The translations under genes and the position numbers were made by a program. This document shows, piece after piece, positions 25,819 to 33,867 of a DNA stretch of 64,000 bases (positions within the stretch are counted from its first letter, which is position 1; every line of letters begins with the position of its first letter). Below the pieces are notes generated by a model that saw nothing but the letters and a program-made list of their open reading frames with translations, ran no database searches and was not told the origin of the DNA. The stretch is from Kocuria dechangensis (GTDB lineage: Bacteria; Actinomycetota; Actinomycetes; Actinomycetales; Micrococcaceae). Where the stretch lies: the NCBI RefSeq assembly GCF_014636775.1, contig NZ_BMEQ01000001.1, positions 1-64,000 on the forward strand. Reading direction: 5' to 3'.

Positions 25819-27098
25819 CCGGGCTCAGGCGCAACAACGAGCGCCGTAGGGGTGCGGCGGGAGCGCCGGCATCCTCCAGCGCAGAAGTGGCTGTTCCTTC
25901 CGTTGATCCGTTGCAAGCGAAGGCTCGTGTGGTCGGGGTGGACGCCGTTCGGGGCATCGCGCTGATCGGGATCATGGCTGTCCACGTCCTTCCCGCCACA
26001 GTCCACGGCGCACCGTCACTGACCTGGCTGGTTCTCGCCGGTCGAGCAGCAGCACTATTCGCGCTGCTGGCCGGCATCTCCATCGCGTTCCTGTCCGGGG
26101 CGGAGCGCCGGCTGACGGGCAGGAATCTGCTGGCGGCCCGTGCAGCGCTGATCGTCCGTGCGCTGCTCATCGTCGTCTTCGGTCTTCTCCTGGGATACAT
26201 GGAATCCTCCAACCTCGTCATCCTCACCTACTACGGAATAATGTTCTTCCTTGCAGTACCCCTGATCGGTCTCCGAACGCGTTGGCTGCTCGTCACGGCC
26301 CTCGTCAGCACGATCGTTTGCCCGGTTCTCATGCAGGTCGTGCGCTATCGGGACGATCTGCAGCAGGTGCAGGTGCCCGACTACACCTTCGGCGGCGTCC
26401 TGGCCCATCCCGGACGATTCATCGAGGACATGCTGTTGACAGGTGGTTATCCTGCGCTTCCCTGGATGGCCTACATCTGCGTCGGGATGGCCGTCGGTCG
26501 CCTGCCGCGACTGATGTCCCGAAGAGCTGCGCTCATGCTGCTGCTCGGGGGTGGAGTTCTGGCGGTGACGGGGTGGGCGATCTCAGCGGTGCTCCTGGGC
26601 CCCGGGGGCGGCTTCGACCAGCTCGTCCGGTCGACTCCCGGGTCGAACGAACGGGAGGTTGCGGACATTCTCGTCTTCGGACCCGATCCTGCTCTTCCCA
26701 CCACGACCTGGTGGTGGCTGGCCATACTCGCGCCCTATTCGACGACTCCGCTGCACATCCTTCACACACTGGGGACAGCACTCGCGATCGTGGGCAGCGG
26801 GCTGCTCGCGGCGAAGTATGCAAGACCGCTCCTGCTGCCTCTCTCCCTCATGGGCACCATGACCTTGACCCTCTACTCCGCGCACATCGTCATAGAGGCC
26901 GTGGACCTTCTGGACGGGTACCGTTCTGTGGTCTCCCTCGCCATCCAGGTGGGACTGTTCATCGGTTTCGCCGTGCTGTGGAGACGGTCCGTGGGCAAAG
27001 GTCCTCTGGAGGGACTGGTCGCGTTCGTGACCGGCTGGGTGCGGAAGCGCCTCGCACCTTCTGCGTCCACACGAGTGCCGGCGGAGAGATGGATCTGA
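25815..27098 (+). CDS. Multi-pass membrane protein, DUF1624/DUF418 acyltransferase-like
   Basis: A 427-residue integral membrane protein with about 10 hydrophobic segments. It begins, after a basic 40-residue tail, with DAVRGIALIGIMAVHVLP (about 42-59), the signature of the DUF1624/HGSNAT and DUF418 families of membrane acyltransferase-like proteins. A conserved-looking SLMGTMTLTLYSAHI lies near the C-terminus. The GTG start overlaps the previous stop (GTGA). Possible roles are modification or passage of the polymer across the membrane, or self-protection; none is shown by the sequence. Confidence 0.75.
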   Translation: MTGLRRNNERRRGAAGAPASSSAEVAVPSVDPLQAKARVVGVDAVRGIALIGIMAVHVLPATVHGAPSLTWLVLAGRAAALFALLAGISIAFLSGAERRLTGRNLLAARAALIVRALLIVVFGLLLGYMESSNLVILTYYGIMFFLAVPLIGLRTRWLLVTALVSTIVCPVLMQVVRYRDDLQQVQVPDYTFGGVLAHPGRFIEDMLLTGGYPALPWMAYICVGMAVGRLPRLMSRRAALMLLLGGGVLAVTGWAISAVLLGPGGGFDQLVRSTPGSNEREVADILVFGPDPALPTTTWWWLAILAPYSTTPLHILHTLGTALAIVGSGLLAAKYARPLLLPLSLMGTMTLTLYSAHIVIEAVDLLDGYRSVVSLAIQVGLFIGFAVLWRRSVGKGPLEGLVAFVTGWVRKRLAPSASTRVPAERWI

Positions 27099-27589
27099 GA
27101 AGAGACCCGTGTCCAGCCATTGGCTGGGCTTCTGGAAGGTCGGCGGCGCGCGGGAACGAGCGAACGTTCTCGGCCTCTCCTGGTGTCGACCACCCTCTGC
27201 AGACGTCACACGACCGGTGCGAGAGTTAACATCGGTTCTCATGTGCACTCGTCGATGGACGAGGCTCCGTGGTGGTGCCGCAGGGGGCGCTCTGGTTACT
27301 GACTGTTCGGTAATGCCGCGATTTTCGCGGCATGGCAGGGTTCTGAGGTTCCCTGAGCAGCGGGGGAGGGGCCCTAGAGCCGGCGAGGGCCTCGATGGTG
27401 TTCGCGAACGCGGAGGCGCGGCGTGATGCAACTGTGACTCATGGTCCTCCGTTCGCAGTCTTGAACCGCGCGAACGGGCACTTCTACGGTGAAGGCACCT
27501 CTCACAGGTCGACCTGCTCGCAGGTCGTGCAGAATCCCATCACTCCGCATGGTCCTTTTATAGCCATGCCCTGTCTCACAGGAGCCATC
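27099..27589. other. Intergenic region between polymer operon and D/K-rich gene
   Basis: About 490 bases without a convincing gene. It holds a 9-bp hairpin at 27313-27333. TTGAAC (about 27462) with TACGGT 18 bases later could be a promoter for the next gene. A short near-palindrome around GAACGTTC at about 27162-27169 was noted but has no partner elsewhere. Confidence 0.5.
27313..27333. terminator. Hairpin, possible end of the polymer operon
   Basis: ATGCCGCGA-TTT-TCGCGGCAT is a perfect 9-bp inverted repeat 215 bases after the operon. It has no following T-run. It may end the operon transcript or stabilise its 3' end. Confidence 0.4.
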
Positions 27590-28339
27590 GTGAACTCTCT
27601 GCGCAAAACCCTCGCCAGCACCGCCATCGCGGGCGTCCTCCTAGGGGGCTCGCTCGCCACTCCCGCGCTCGCAGGTGGCAACGGTGACGACCACGACCAC
27701 GGTCGTGATAATAACCATAGCAAATCCCACCGCCACGACGACAAGCGGCACTACAAGTGGGTCAAGCATGACGAGGACGGCCACGAGCTCTGGTACTGCG
27801 AGGACCACGACAAGTGGCATGACCACGACGACTGGCACAAGCACCACGGTGGCGATGACGAGCACAAGGACCGCTACAAGGACGAGGACGACAAGAAGGA
27901 CAAGAAGCACAAGAAAGCGCACCACAAGCACGACCACGACAAGGCCTGGGACAAGGACGACGACGACAACGGCAAGGACGACGACAAGGACGACGACGAC
28001 AACGGCAAGGACGAGCACGACAAGAAGAAGGACGAGCACAAGAAGTACGTGTGGGTCTGGCACGACAAGGACAAGGACGGCGACGAGGACTGCGACGAGG
28101 AGGACAAGGGCAGCCGCTGGGACGACAAGCACGAGGACGGCGACAAGGACAACAACGGCAAGGACGACGAGGAGGAGGAGCACGAGAAGAACGCCTGGGC
28201 CTGGCACGACAAGGACAAGGACGGCGACGAGGACTGCGACGAGGAGGACAAGGGCACCAAGTGGGACGACAAGGACGAGGACAAGGACGACGACGAGGAC
28301 GAGGACGAGAAGGACAAGAAGTACTACGCCAAGAACTGA
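27590..28339 (+). CDS. Secreted Asp/Lys/His-rich repetitive protein
   Basis: A 249-residue exported protein that I cannot assign to a family. A Sec signal (SLRKTLASTAIAGVLL...TPALA) is cleaved near residue 28. The mature part is almost all Asp, Lys, Glu and His, first His-rich, later Asp/Glu/Lys-rich. Two near-identical segments (about residues 153-183 and 201-231) each contain WHDKDKDGDEDCDEED, resembling EF-hand or thrombospondin type-3 calcium loops (DxDxDG). A single Cys per repeat could form a disulphide. GTG start with AGGAG 5 bases upstream. It lies next to the polymer operon and may bind metal ions or, by charge, the polymer; this is inference. Confidence 0.75.
   Translation: MNSLRKTLASTAIAGVLLGGSLATPALAGGNGDDHDHGRDNNHSKSHRHDDKRHYKWVKHDEDGHELWYCEDHDKWHDHDDWHKHHGGDDEHKDRYKDEDDKKDKKHKKAHHKHDHDKAWDKDDDDNGKDDDKDDDDNGKDEHDKKKDEHKKYVWVWHDKDKDGDEDCDEEDKGSRWDDKHEDGDKDNNGKDDEEEEHEKNAWAWHDKDKDGDEDCDEEDKGTKWDDKDEDKDDDEDEDEKDKKYYAKN
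28058..28256 (+). repeat. Two exact 55-bp copies, 144 bp apart
   Basis: Bases 28058-28112 and 28202-28256 are identical, starting TGGCACGACAAGG. They encode the WHDKDKDG...EEDKG repeat of the secreted protein. Identity at every third position shows recent duplication or gene conversion. Confidence 0.9.
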
Positions 28340-28380
28340 GGTCCTCCGCGCCGGCCTGACCGGCTGCGGGCCTCGGATCG

Positions 28381-28414
28381 GCAGCGCCCCGTCCCTCGCC
28401 GGACGGGGCGCTGC
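28381..28414 (+). terminator. Terminator hairpin
   Basis: Perfect 14-bp stem GCAGCGCCCCGTCC / GGACGGGGCGCTGC with a CTCGCC loop, 41 bases after the secreted D/K-rich gene. The rest of 28340-28661 holds no recognisable gene. Confidence 0.75.
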
Positions 28415-28661
28415 CCCGTGCAGAAGGGGCGGTCCGTGGCGACTCGGGGAGGGCCGGCCCGGGGTGTTCGGCCGGCGCCTGCGTCCCGTTCCATGACGCG
28501 CGCCACAGGCGCGCCACCTCGCTGTATGACGACGGGTGCCCCGCCTCCTCCCCGGGGCGGTCTTCCCGGTGCTAGCTTGAGCCGGCGATCCCGGGTCCCC
28601 GAGCCCGGCCCCCCACTCCCGCCCGCCGGTCGCAGCGGGCCCCGGCTGCAGGAGCGCCCCC

Positions 28662-29687
28662 GTGTCCCGATCCCCTCGTCTCGTGCTGTCCGCGGCGGTC
28701 GTCGCCACGACCCTGCTGCTGGGCGCCGTCCCCCCGGCCCACGCGGTGGCTCCCACCGCGGGCCTGCCGTCGGCCGCCGGGCAGAAGAAGAAGCCCGTCA
28801 CGACCACCGCGCCGCAGGTGAGGTCCTGCCCCCTGCGCTTCGGCGTGGGCACCGCGGGAGGCCCGATGGCCTCGGCCGAGCTGGCGGCGGTCGGGTCCCT
28901 GGCGGGGGAGGCGCCCTCGATCGTGCTGTCCTACAAGGACTTCCAGCAGGCCCCGCCGATCGCCGAGCTCGACGCGGTGCGCTCCCGCGGGGCCACCACC
29001 CTGCTGACGTGGGAGCCGTGGACATGGGGCGGGGGCACCGAGCAGCCCGCCTACTCCCTGGACCGGATCACGGCCGGCGACCACGACGAGCACCTGCGGC
29101 GCTGGGGCCGTGACCTGGCCGCGTGGGGCCATCCCGTCATGCTGCGCTTCGGCCACGAGATGAACGGCAACTGGTACCCGTGGGCGGAGGGGCTCAACGG
29201 CAACGAGGCCGGTGACTACGCGGCGGCGTGGCGCCACGTCCACGACGTGCTCGTCGCCGAGGGGGCCGGCAACGTCACCTGGGTCTGGAACCCCAATGTC
29301 CCCTACTGGGGCTCCACCCCGCTCGACGGCCTCTATCCCGGCGCCGACTACGTCGACGCGGTCGCCCTGGACGGCTACAACTGGGGCGCCTCCCAGTCCT
29401 GGAGCACCTGGACCGCGCCGGAGCAGCTGCTCGGCGAGGGCCTGACCGAGCTGCGCCGGATCGCCCCCGGCAAGCCGGTCCTCGTGGCGGAGACGGCGTC
29501 CGCCGAGGCCGGCGGCTCCAAGGCGGAGTGGAACCGCCGGCTCGTGGCGTACCTGGCGGCCCAGCCCGACGTCACGGCCCTCGTGTGGTTCCACCTGAAC
29601 AAGGAGGTCGACTGGCGGATCAACAGCAGCGCGACCTCCGCAGACGCCCTCAAGCAGGGGCTGTCCCTGCGGCCCTGCCCGTCCTGA
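28662..29687 (+). CDS. Secreted glycoside hydrolase, GH26 (beta-mannanase)-like
   Basis: A 341-residue exported protein. The signal peptide ends near AHA at residue 28. The mature part is a TIM-barrel like GH26: RFGHEMNGNWYPW (about 165-177) carries the acid/base Glu and the His before it, and VLVAETAS (about 274-281) carries the nucleophile Glu. A WVWNPN segment lies between. GH26 enzymes cut beta-mannans or mixed-linkage glucans; the substrate here is not known, and it might act on the cell's own surface polysaccharide. GTG start with AGGAG upstream. It is separated from neighbours by gaps on both sides. Confidence 0.82.
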   Translation: MSRSPRLVLSAAVVATTLLLGAVPPAHAVAPTAGLPSAAGQKKKPVTTTAPQVRSCPLRFGVGTAGGPMASAELAAVGSLAGEAPSIVLSYKDFQQAPPIAELDAVRSRGATTLLTWEPWTWGGGTEQPAYSLDRITAGDHDEHLRRWGRDLAAWGHPVMLRFGHEMNGNWYPWAEGLNGNEAGDYAAAWRHVHDVLVAEGAGNVTWVWNPNVPYWGSTPLDGLYPGADYVDAVALDGYNWGASQSWSTWTAPEQLLGEGLTELRRIAPGKPVLVAETASAEAGGSKAEWNRRLVAYLAAQPDVTALVWFHLNKEVDWRINSSATSADALKQGLSLRPCPS

Positions 29688-29749
29688 CGGGCTCCTGCCC
29701 CGGGCGACGACCAGGAGGCCGCACGGCGTCCCGCGCCACACGCCGTCAC

Positions 29750-29782
29750 TGTGATCACAATCGCAAAGACCGCGTGTAGGTT
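29750..29782 (+). promoter_or_regulatory. Candidate promoter with palindrome
   Basis: TCACAA (29755-29760) and TAGGTT (29777-29782) with a 16-base spacer form a plausible promoter for the lipoprotein gene at 29867. The -35 box overlaps a perfect 10-base palindrome TGTGATCACA (29750-29759), which could be a regulator site. The 10-base length does not fit the 16-base CRP/GlxR consensus. Confidence 0.4.
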
Positions 29783-29866
29783 GATCCCAACGATCGGCGC
29801 GGCTCCGCGGTCCACGGGGCGCCGGGCCGATCGGGTCCGCCCCCGGGACCCCCACGAGGAGCCTCC

Positions 29867-30532
29867 ATGACCGACCCGTTCCGCGCCCCGCCCGCCCGCC
29901 GCCTGGCCCCCCTGGGTGCGGCGCTGCTGGCGCTCCTCCTGGCCGGCTGTGCGGGGGAGCCCGCACCCTCCGCCGCCACGACATCCGCGGCCACGTCCGC
30001 GACGACGTCGACCGCCACGTCCACTGCCCCGGCGAGCGAGGCCCCCTCGAGCGAGCCGGCCCCCGGTCCGGTCGCCACGTCGACGCCGGCACCGTCGGGC
30101 AACGACGTGGCGCCCTACGACGACACCGCGACCCGCGACGCGGCCGCCCGCTTCGGCGCGACCCAGCCCCTCGGGAACGGGCTGGAGGCCGTCGTCGAGG
30201 GACCCCGCCCTGCCACGGCGGGGGAGCGCGCGGTCCGCGCCGCCCCCGGAACCCCGGTGCAGGTCTTCACCGTCACGCTGACGAACACGGGCTCCGCGCC
30301 GGTCGACGCGGTGCCCTGGTCCTTCCCCGTGGCCGTGCACGTGGACGGCGGCGACCCCGCCCTGCCCGCCTTCGACGAGTCGCTGGGCGTGCGGATGGAG
30401 ACCTTCCCGACCATCGCCCCCGGCGGGTCGGCCTCCCTCGACGTCGCGTTCAGCGCACCGGCCGGCGCCGACCTGGCCGTTCGCGTCTTCGACAACAGCA
30501 CCCCCAACCACTTCGTCGAGTTCACGGCCTGA
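29867..30532 (+). CDS. Hypothetical lipoprotein with DUF4352-like domain
   Basis: A 221-residue lipoprotein. The lipobox LAGC ends the signal peptide at about residue 27. A Ser/Thr/Ala/Pro linker (about 30-85) leads to a beta-rich domain with VFTVTLTNTGSAPVDA (about 130-145), typical of immunoglobulin-like DUF4352 extracellular domains. It lies 20 bases before the LGFP/transpeptidase gene in the same direction and is likely in an operon with it, suggesting a shared envelope role. Function unknown. Confidence 0.75.
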   Translation: MTDPFRAPPARRLAPLGAALLALLLAGCAGEPAPSAATTSAATSATTSTATSTAPASEAPSSEPAPGPVATSTPAPSGNDVAPYDDTATRDAAARFGATQPLGNGLEAVVEGPRPATAGERAVRAAPGTPVQVFTVTLTNTGSAPVDAVPWSFPVAVHVDGGDPALPAFDESLGVRMETFPTIAPGGSASLDVAFSAPAGADLAVRVFDNSTPNHFVEFTA

Positions 30533-30552
30533 ACCGCCAGCAAGGGACCACC

Positions 30553-33072
30553 ATGAAGATCTCAGCACTGCGCCTCCCCGCCGCGCTCGCGGCCTGCCTC
30601 GCCGTCGTGCTCACCGGGTCCCCCGGCGCCGTCGCGGCACCGACCGACCTCACCTCCCCCACGGGGACCGCCCCGGCGGCGTCCACGACGACGCAGGGCC
30701 CTGCCGCGCTCTCACCGCAGGACGACGAGCTGACCGCGGCGGAGGGCCAGGAGGCCTTGGTCGTGGACGTCCTCGCCAACGACGGGCTCGGCGACCCCGC
30801 CGCGGCGCGTCTGCTGCTCGTGGACCCCGCGACCGACGAGCCGCGGGAGCAGCTCGCCACCGACGTCGGGAGCCTGCGCGTGGTGGGCCCCGGCACCGAC
30901 CCGGCCGCCCTGCCGGAGGGCTGGGAGCTGCCCGAGCACCCCGTCCTCGCCCTCGACCTCTCCGGAACGGAGGGCCCCGCCGAGATCGACTCCGCTGACA
31001 TCGACTCCGCCGAGATCGCCTACGTCGTGGCCGACCCCTCCGGGGCCGAGGCCAGGGCCGTGCTCACCGTGACGCGCACGCCGGAGGGGGACTCCGGCGC
31101 GACCGCCGACGCGACCATCGACGACAGCGCGGACGCCGCGCGGACGGCGCCGTCGGCCCCGGCCGCGACGCCGACGGCCAGGCCGACGACCGCGGAGCCC
31201 ACCGCGGCAGCCACTGCCGATCCGACCGCGGAGCCCACCGCGGCAGCCACTGCCGATCCGACCGCGGAGCCCACCGCGGCAGCCACTGCCGATCCGACCC
31301 CGGAGCCCACCGCGGCAGCCACCGCTGATCCCACCGCCGATCCCACTGCCACGCCCGGTGCGGAGCCCACGGCGGCACCGTCCGCCCGGCCGGCCGAGGA
31401 CGTGTCCGGCCGCGCCGCCGCTGCCGACGTGGCGATTCCTGCCGACGTCCGCGCCGCCCTCGACGCCGCCGCCGCCCGGGACGACCGGACGGGCGCCGCC
31501 ACCGCGGACCCGCGCCCCTGGAACGGGGGATGGGAGTGGCCGCACGAGAACGGTGTGGTGCTCTGGTCCCAGGCCCACGGCGCCCACTACCTGCACCTCC
31601 GGGGCGCGATCGGTCGGGAGTGGACCGCGGACGGCGGCCTCGCAGCTTTCGGCTGGCCCGTCACGGACGAGATCTGCGGGATGGCCGGCGGCGGCTGCCG
31701 GCAGGGCTTCGCCCGGACCCGCACCGTCTACTGGAGCCCGGCCACCGGCGCCCACACCGTCAACACCTCCAGCCCGGTCGGGCGCAAGTGGGCCGGGGCC
31801 CTGTACGAGCGCGGTTCCCACGGCTACCCGGTCACCGACGAGATCTGCGGGATGGCCGGCGGCGGCTGCCGGCAGGGCTTCGCGACCGGGCGGACCATCT
31901 ACTGGAGCTCCGCCACGGACGCGCACACGGTGCGCATCGCCGGGCCGATCGGGGCGAAGTGGGCCGGGGCCCTGTACGAGCGCGGTTCCCACGGCTACCC
32001 GGTCACCGACGAGATCTGCGGGATGGCCGGCGGCGGGTGCCGGCAGGGCTTCGCCCGGACCCGCACGATCTACTGGAGCTCCGGCACCGGCGCCCACACC
32101 GTCAACATCTCCAGCCCGGTCGGGCGCAAGTGGGCCGGGGCACAGTACGAGCGGGGTTCCCACGGCTACCCGGTCACCGACGAGATCTGCGGGATGGCCG
32201 GCGGCGGCTGCCGGCAGGGCTTCGCCCGGACCCGCACGATCTACTGGAGCTCCGCCACCGGCGCGCGCACCGTCAACACCGCTGGGGCGATCGGCCGCAC
32301 GTGGGCGTCCGCGAGCTACGAGCGCGGCGCCTACGGCTACCCCACCACGGACGAGGTCGGCGAGGGCACCCCCACGGCGCACCAGAAGTTCCGCAACGGC
32401 CTGATGGCGTGGACCGCCTCCGGGGGCGTCAAGAGCTACCTGTTCCGGGGCGAGTGCCAGAACCTCAACAACGGCCGCTCGGTCCAGCCCACCCACAACG
32501 CCGCCCGGGTGTCCCTGACGATCGCCGAGGGCTACGGGCAGTCCGCCTCCACCTTCATCAACTGCGTGCGGATCGGCGGCAGCTACGTGGAGGAGTGGCG
32601 CACGTCGTCGCGCGTGGGCGCGAGCGGGTTCAAGAAGCCGGGGGTGCCCTCGGGGCACACCCAGTACCTCTACTCGCCCCAGGGCTCCTACTCGGTGACG
32701 GAGTCCTTCGGCGTGTACAACCCGGGCACGGCGCTGTCCTACCGCCAGCTCAACCCGAGCTCCCGCTGGGGCGGGCGGCTGGGCACGCTCTACAACAAGT
32801 ACTTCGAGTCCACCGGGTACACCTGGCCGGACGAGAACATGTGGTACTTCGCGCAGTCCGGCGACTACCGCCTGGGCGTGGTGATCAACTACAACCGTCC
32901 GCCGGACTCGTCCATCGTGCAGGGCAACGGCTTCGCGATCTTCCTGCACGCCAACAAGGTGCCCACGGCGGGCTGCATCTCGCTGCACGAGCACGAGGTG
33001 GCCCGCTACATGCGCACCGCGCGACCCGGCGACCGGATCATCATGGGGGTGCGGGCGGACCTGTTCCGCTGA
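30553..33072 (+). CDS. Secreted LGFP-repeat protein with C-terminal L,D-transpeptidase-like domain
   Basis: An 839-residue exported protein. In order: signal peptide (1-29), a short domain with VVDVLANDGLGD (about 72-83) like cadherin/Big repeats, a Thr/Ala/Pro linker with 12-residue repeats, four LGFP repeats of exactly 57 residues plus flanking partial units (about 335-615), and a catalytic-looking domain ending FLHANKVPTAGCISLHEHEV (about 797-816). The His and the Cys in AGCIS fit an L,D-transpeptidase (YkuD-like) site. LGFP repeats anchor proteins to the wall in corynebacteria; their use in a bacterium lacking mycolates would be by another ligand. It probably crosslinks or attaches material to peptidoglycan. 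ATG start with AAGGGA upstream. Confidence 0.82.
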   Translation: MKISALRLPAALAACLAVVLTGSPGAVAAPTDLTSPTGTAPAASTTTQGPAALSPQDDELTAAEGQEALVVDVLANDGLGDPAAARLLLVDPATDEPREQLATDVGSLRVVGPGTDPAALPEGWELPEHPVLALDLSGTEGPAEIDSADIDSAEIAYVVADPSGAEARAVLTVTRTPEGDSGATADATIDDSADAARTAPSAPAATPTARPTTAEPTAAATADPTAEPTAAATADPTAEPTAAATADPTPEPTAAATADPTADPTATPGAEPTAAPSARPAEDVSGRAAAADVAIPADVRAALDAAAARDDRTGAATADPRPWNGGWEWPHENGVVLWSQAHGAHYLHLRGAIGREWTADGGLAAFGWPVTDEICGMAGGGCRQGFARTRTVYWSPATGAHTVNTSSPVGRKWAGALYERGSHGYPVTDEICGMAGGGCRQGFATGRTIYWSSATDAHTVRIAGPIGAKWAGALYERGSHGYPVTDEICGMAGGGCRQGFARTRTIYWSSGTGAHTVNISSPVGRKWAGAQYERGSHGYPVTDEICGMAGGGCRQGFARTRTIYWSSATGARTVNTAGAIGRTWASASYERGAYGYPTTDEVGEGTPTAHQKFRNGLMAWTASGGVKSYLFRGECQNLNNGRSVQPTHNAARVSLTIAEGYGQSASTFINCVRIGGSYVEEWRTSSRVGASGFKKPGVPSGHTQYLYSPQGSYSVTESFGVYNPGTALSYRQLNPSSRWGGRLGTLYNKYFESTGYTWPDENMWYFAQSGDYRLGVVINYNRPPDSSIVQGNGFAIFLHANKVPTAGCISLHEHEVARYMRTARPGDRIIMGVRADLFR
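31189..31332 (+). repeat. 36-bp tandem repeat (about 4 copies) in coding sequence
   Basis: Units begin ACCGCGGAGCCCACCGCGGC. The first three are near-identical and the fourth has diverged. They encode TAEPTAAATADP linker repeats. Copy number is likely to vary between strains. Confidence 0.85.
31651..32334 (+). repeat. Four 171-bp LGFP-encoding tandem repeats
   Basis: Units start at 31651, 31822, 31993 and 32164; a partial fifth begins at 32335. Each encodes 57 residues beginning GYPVTDEICGMAGGGCRQGF (first unit GWPVT). Long stretches are identical at the DNA level, so the copies are recent or kept alike by recombination. Each unit has two Cys, which could pair. Confidence 0.9.
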
Positions 33073-33110
33073 CCGGACCCGGACGGTCCCGGATGGTCCC
33101 GGGAAGGCGA

Positions 33111-33141
33111 GGAGGGGAGCACGCCGAGCGTGCTCCCCTCC
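33111..33141. terminator. Bidirectional terminator hairpin
   Basis: Perfect 14-bp stem GGAGGGGAGCACGC / GCGTGCTCCCCTCC with a CGA loop, between two convergent genes (stops at 33072 and 33158). Confidence 0.75.
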
Positions 33142-33157
33142 GTCGTGGGGCCCGGGA

Positions 33158-33760
33158 CTACTCGACCGTCTCCTCGACCTCGGCCGGCTCGCGGCGGCCG
33201 TAGGCCCACAGCAGCAGCTCGCTGGGCGTCCCGCGCAGCACGCGCACGGTCCCGGACTTCCCGCGGCCCCCGCGCACCGCGCCGTGGCCCGGGGCGATGA
33301 GGACCAGGGAGTCGTCCTCGTCCTTGAGCAGGACCTTGGCCATCAGGGTCAGGCTGCTCCAGAGGTCCTTCTCCTCGTCGTGCAGCAGCGGGCGCCGGTG
33401 CCACGCGGGCTGGGCGCGGCGCACGTCCTCGTGGTGGACGAAGAACTCCGCGGTGTTCATCCGCTTGTCCACCGGGCCCAGGCGGGCGGGGGAGTACAGC
33501 GGCGGCCGCTCGACCTTCTTCACCAGCTCCTCCCACGGGAGCCCGGCGAGGGTCTGCTCGGAGCGGCGGGCACGTTCGCCCAGCACGGGCAGCTGCGGCA
33601 GGGCCTTCCCGGCCAGGACGTCGGGGCGGCCGTCGCGCAGCACGAGGTGCACGGCCAGCTCGCGGGCGGTCCAGCCCTCGCACAGCGTGGGGGCCTCGGG
33701 GCCCACTCGGCGGAAGAGCGCGGCCAGGTGCCGGCGCTCGACATTGGCGAAATTGGTCAC
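33158..33760 (-). CDS. TIGR03085 / maleylpyruvate isomerase N-terminal family protein
   Basis: A 200-residue DinB-like protein of the TIGR03085 family. It has the N-terminal helix pattern FANVERRHLAALF and LCEGWTARELAVHLVLRDGRP, with His residues of the metal-binding site (HLVLRD and EFFVHHEDVRR, about residues 48 and 112). The family needs a divalent metal and, in some members, mycothiol. Role unknown. The GTG start follows AGGAACCCC. Confidence 0.82.
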   Translation of the reverse strand: MTNFANVERRHLAALFRRVGPEAPTLCEGWTARELAVHLVLRDGRPDVLAGKALPQLPVLGERARRSEQTLAGLPWEELVKKVERPPLYSPARLGPVDKRMNTAEFFVHHEDVRRAQPAWHRRPLLHDEEKDLWSSLTLMAKVLLKDEDDSLVLIAPGHGAVRGGRGKSGTVRVLRGTPSELLLWAYGRREPAEVEETVE

Positions 33761-33867
33761 GGGGTTCCTCCTCGGTGGCGCCACCGGCGGTCGGCGGGGC
33801 CGTCCGCCCTCCACGCTATACCGGGCCCCCGGTGGGCCGCGCCCGGCCCGCCGGACGGGGCGCCCGC

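Noticed and set aside
27155-27172. LexA/SOS box around GAACGTTC
   Set aside because: The match to the actinobacterial SOS consensus is poor and no SOS gene follows.
19474-27589. Insertion sequence or integrase explaining the composition shift
   Set aside because: No transposase, integrase, terminal inverted repeats or duplicated target sites were seen at either side.
29750-29759. CRP/GlxR binding site
   Set aside because: The half-sites TGTGA and TCACA are present but directly abutting, giving 10 bases instead of the 16 needed by CRP-type dimers.
31189-32334. Regular repeats resembling a CRISPR array
   Set aside because: Both repeat sets are in frame within one protein and there are no unique spacers between conserved repeats. 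They encode a linker and LGFP units.
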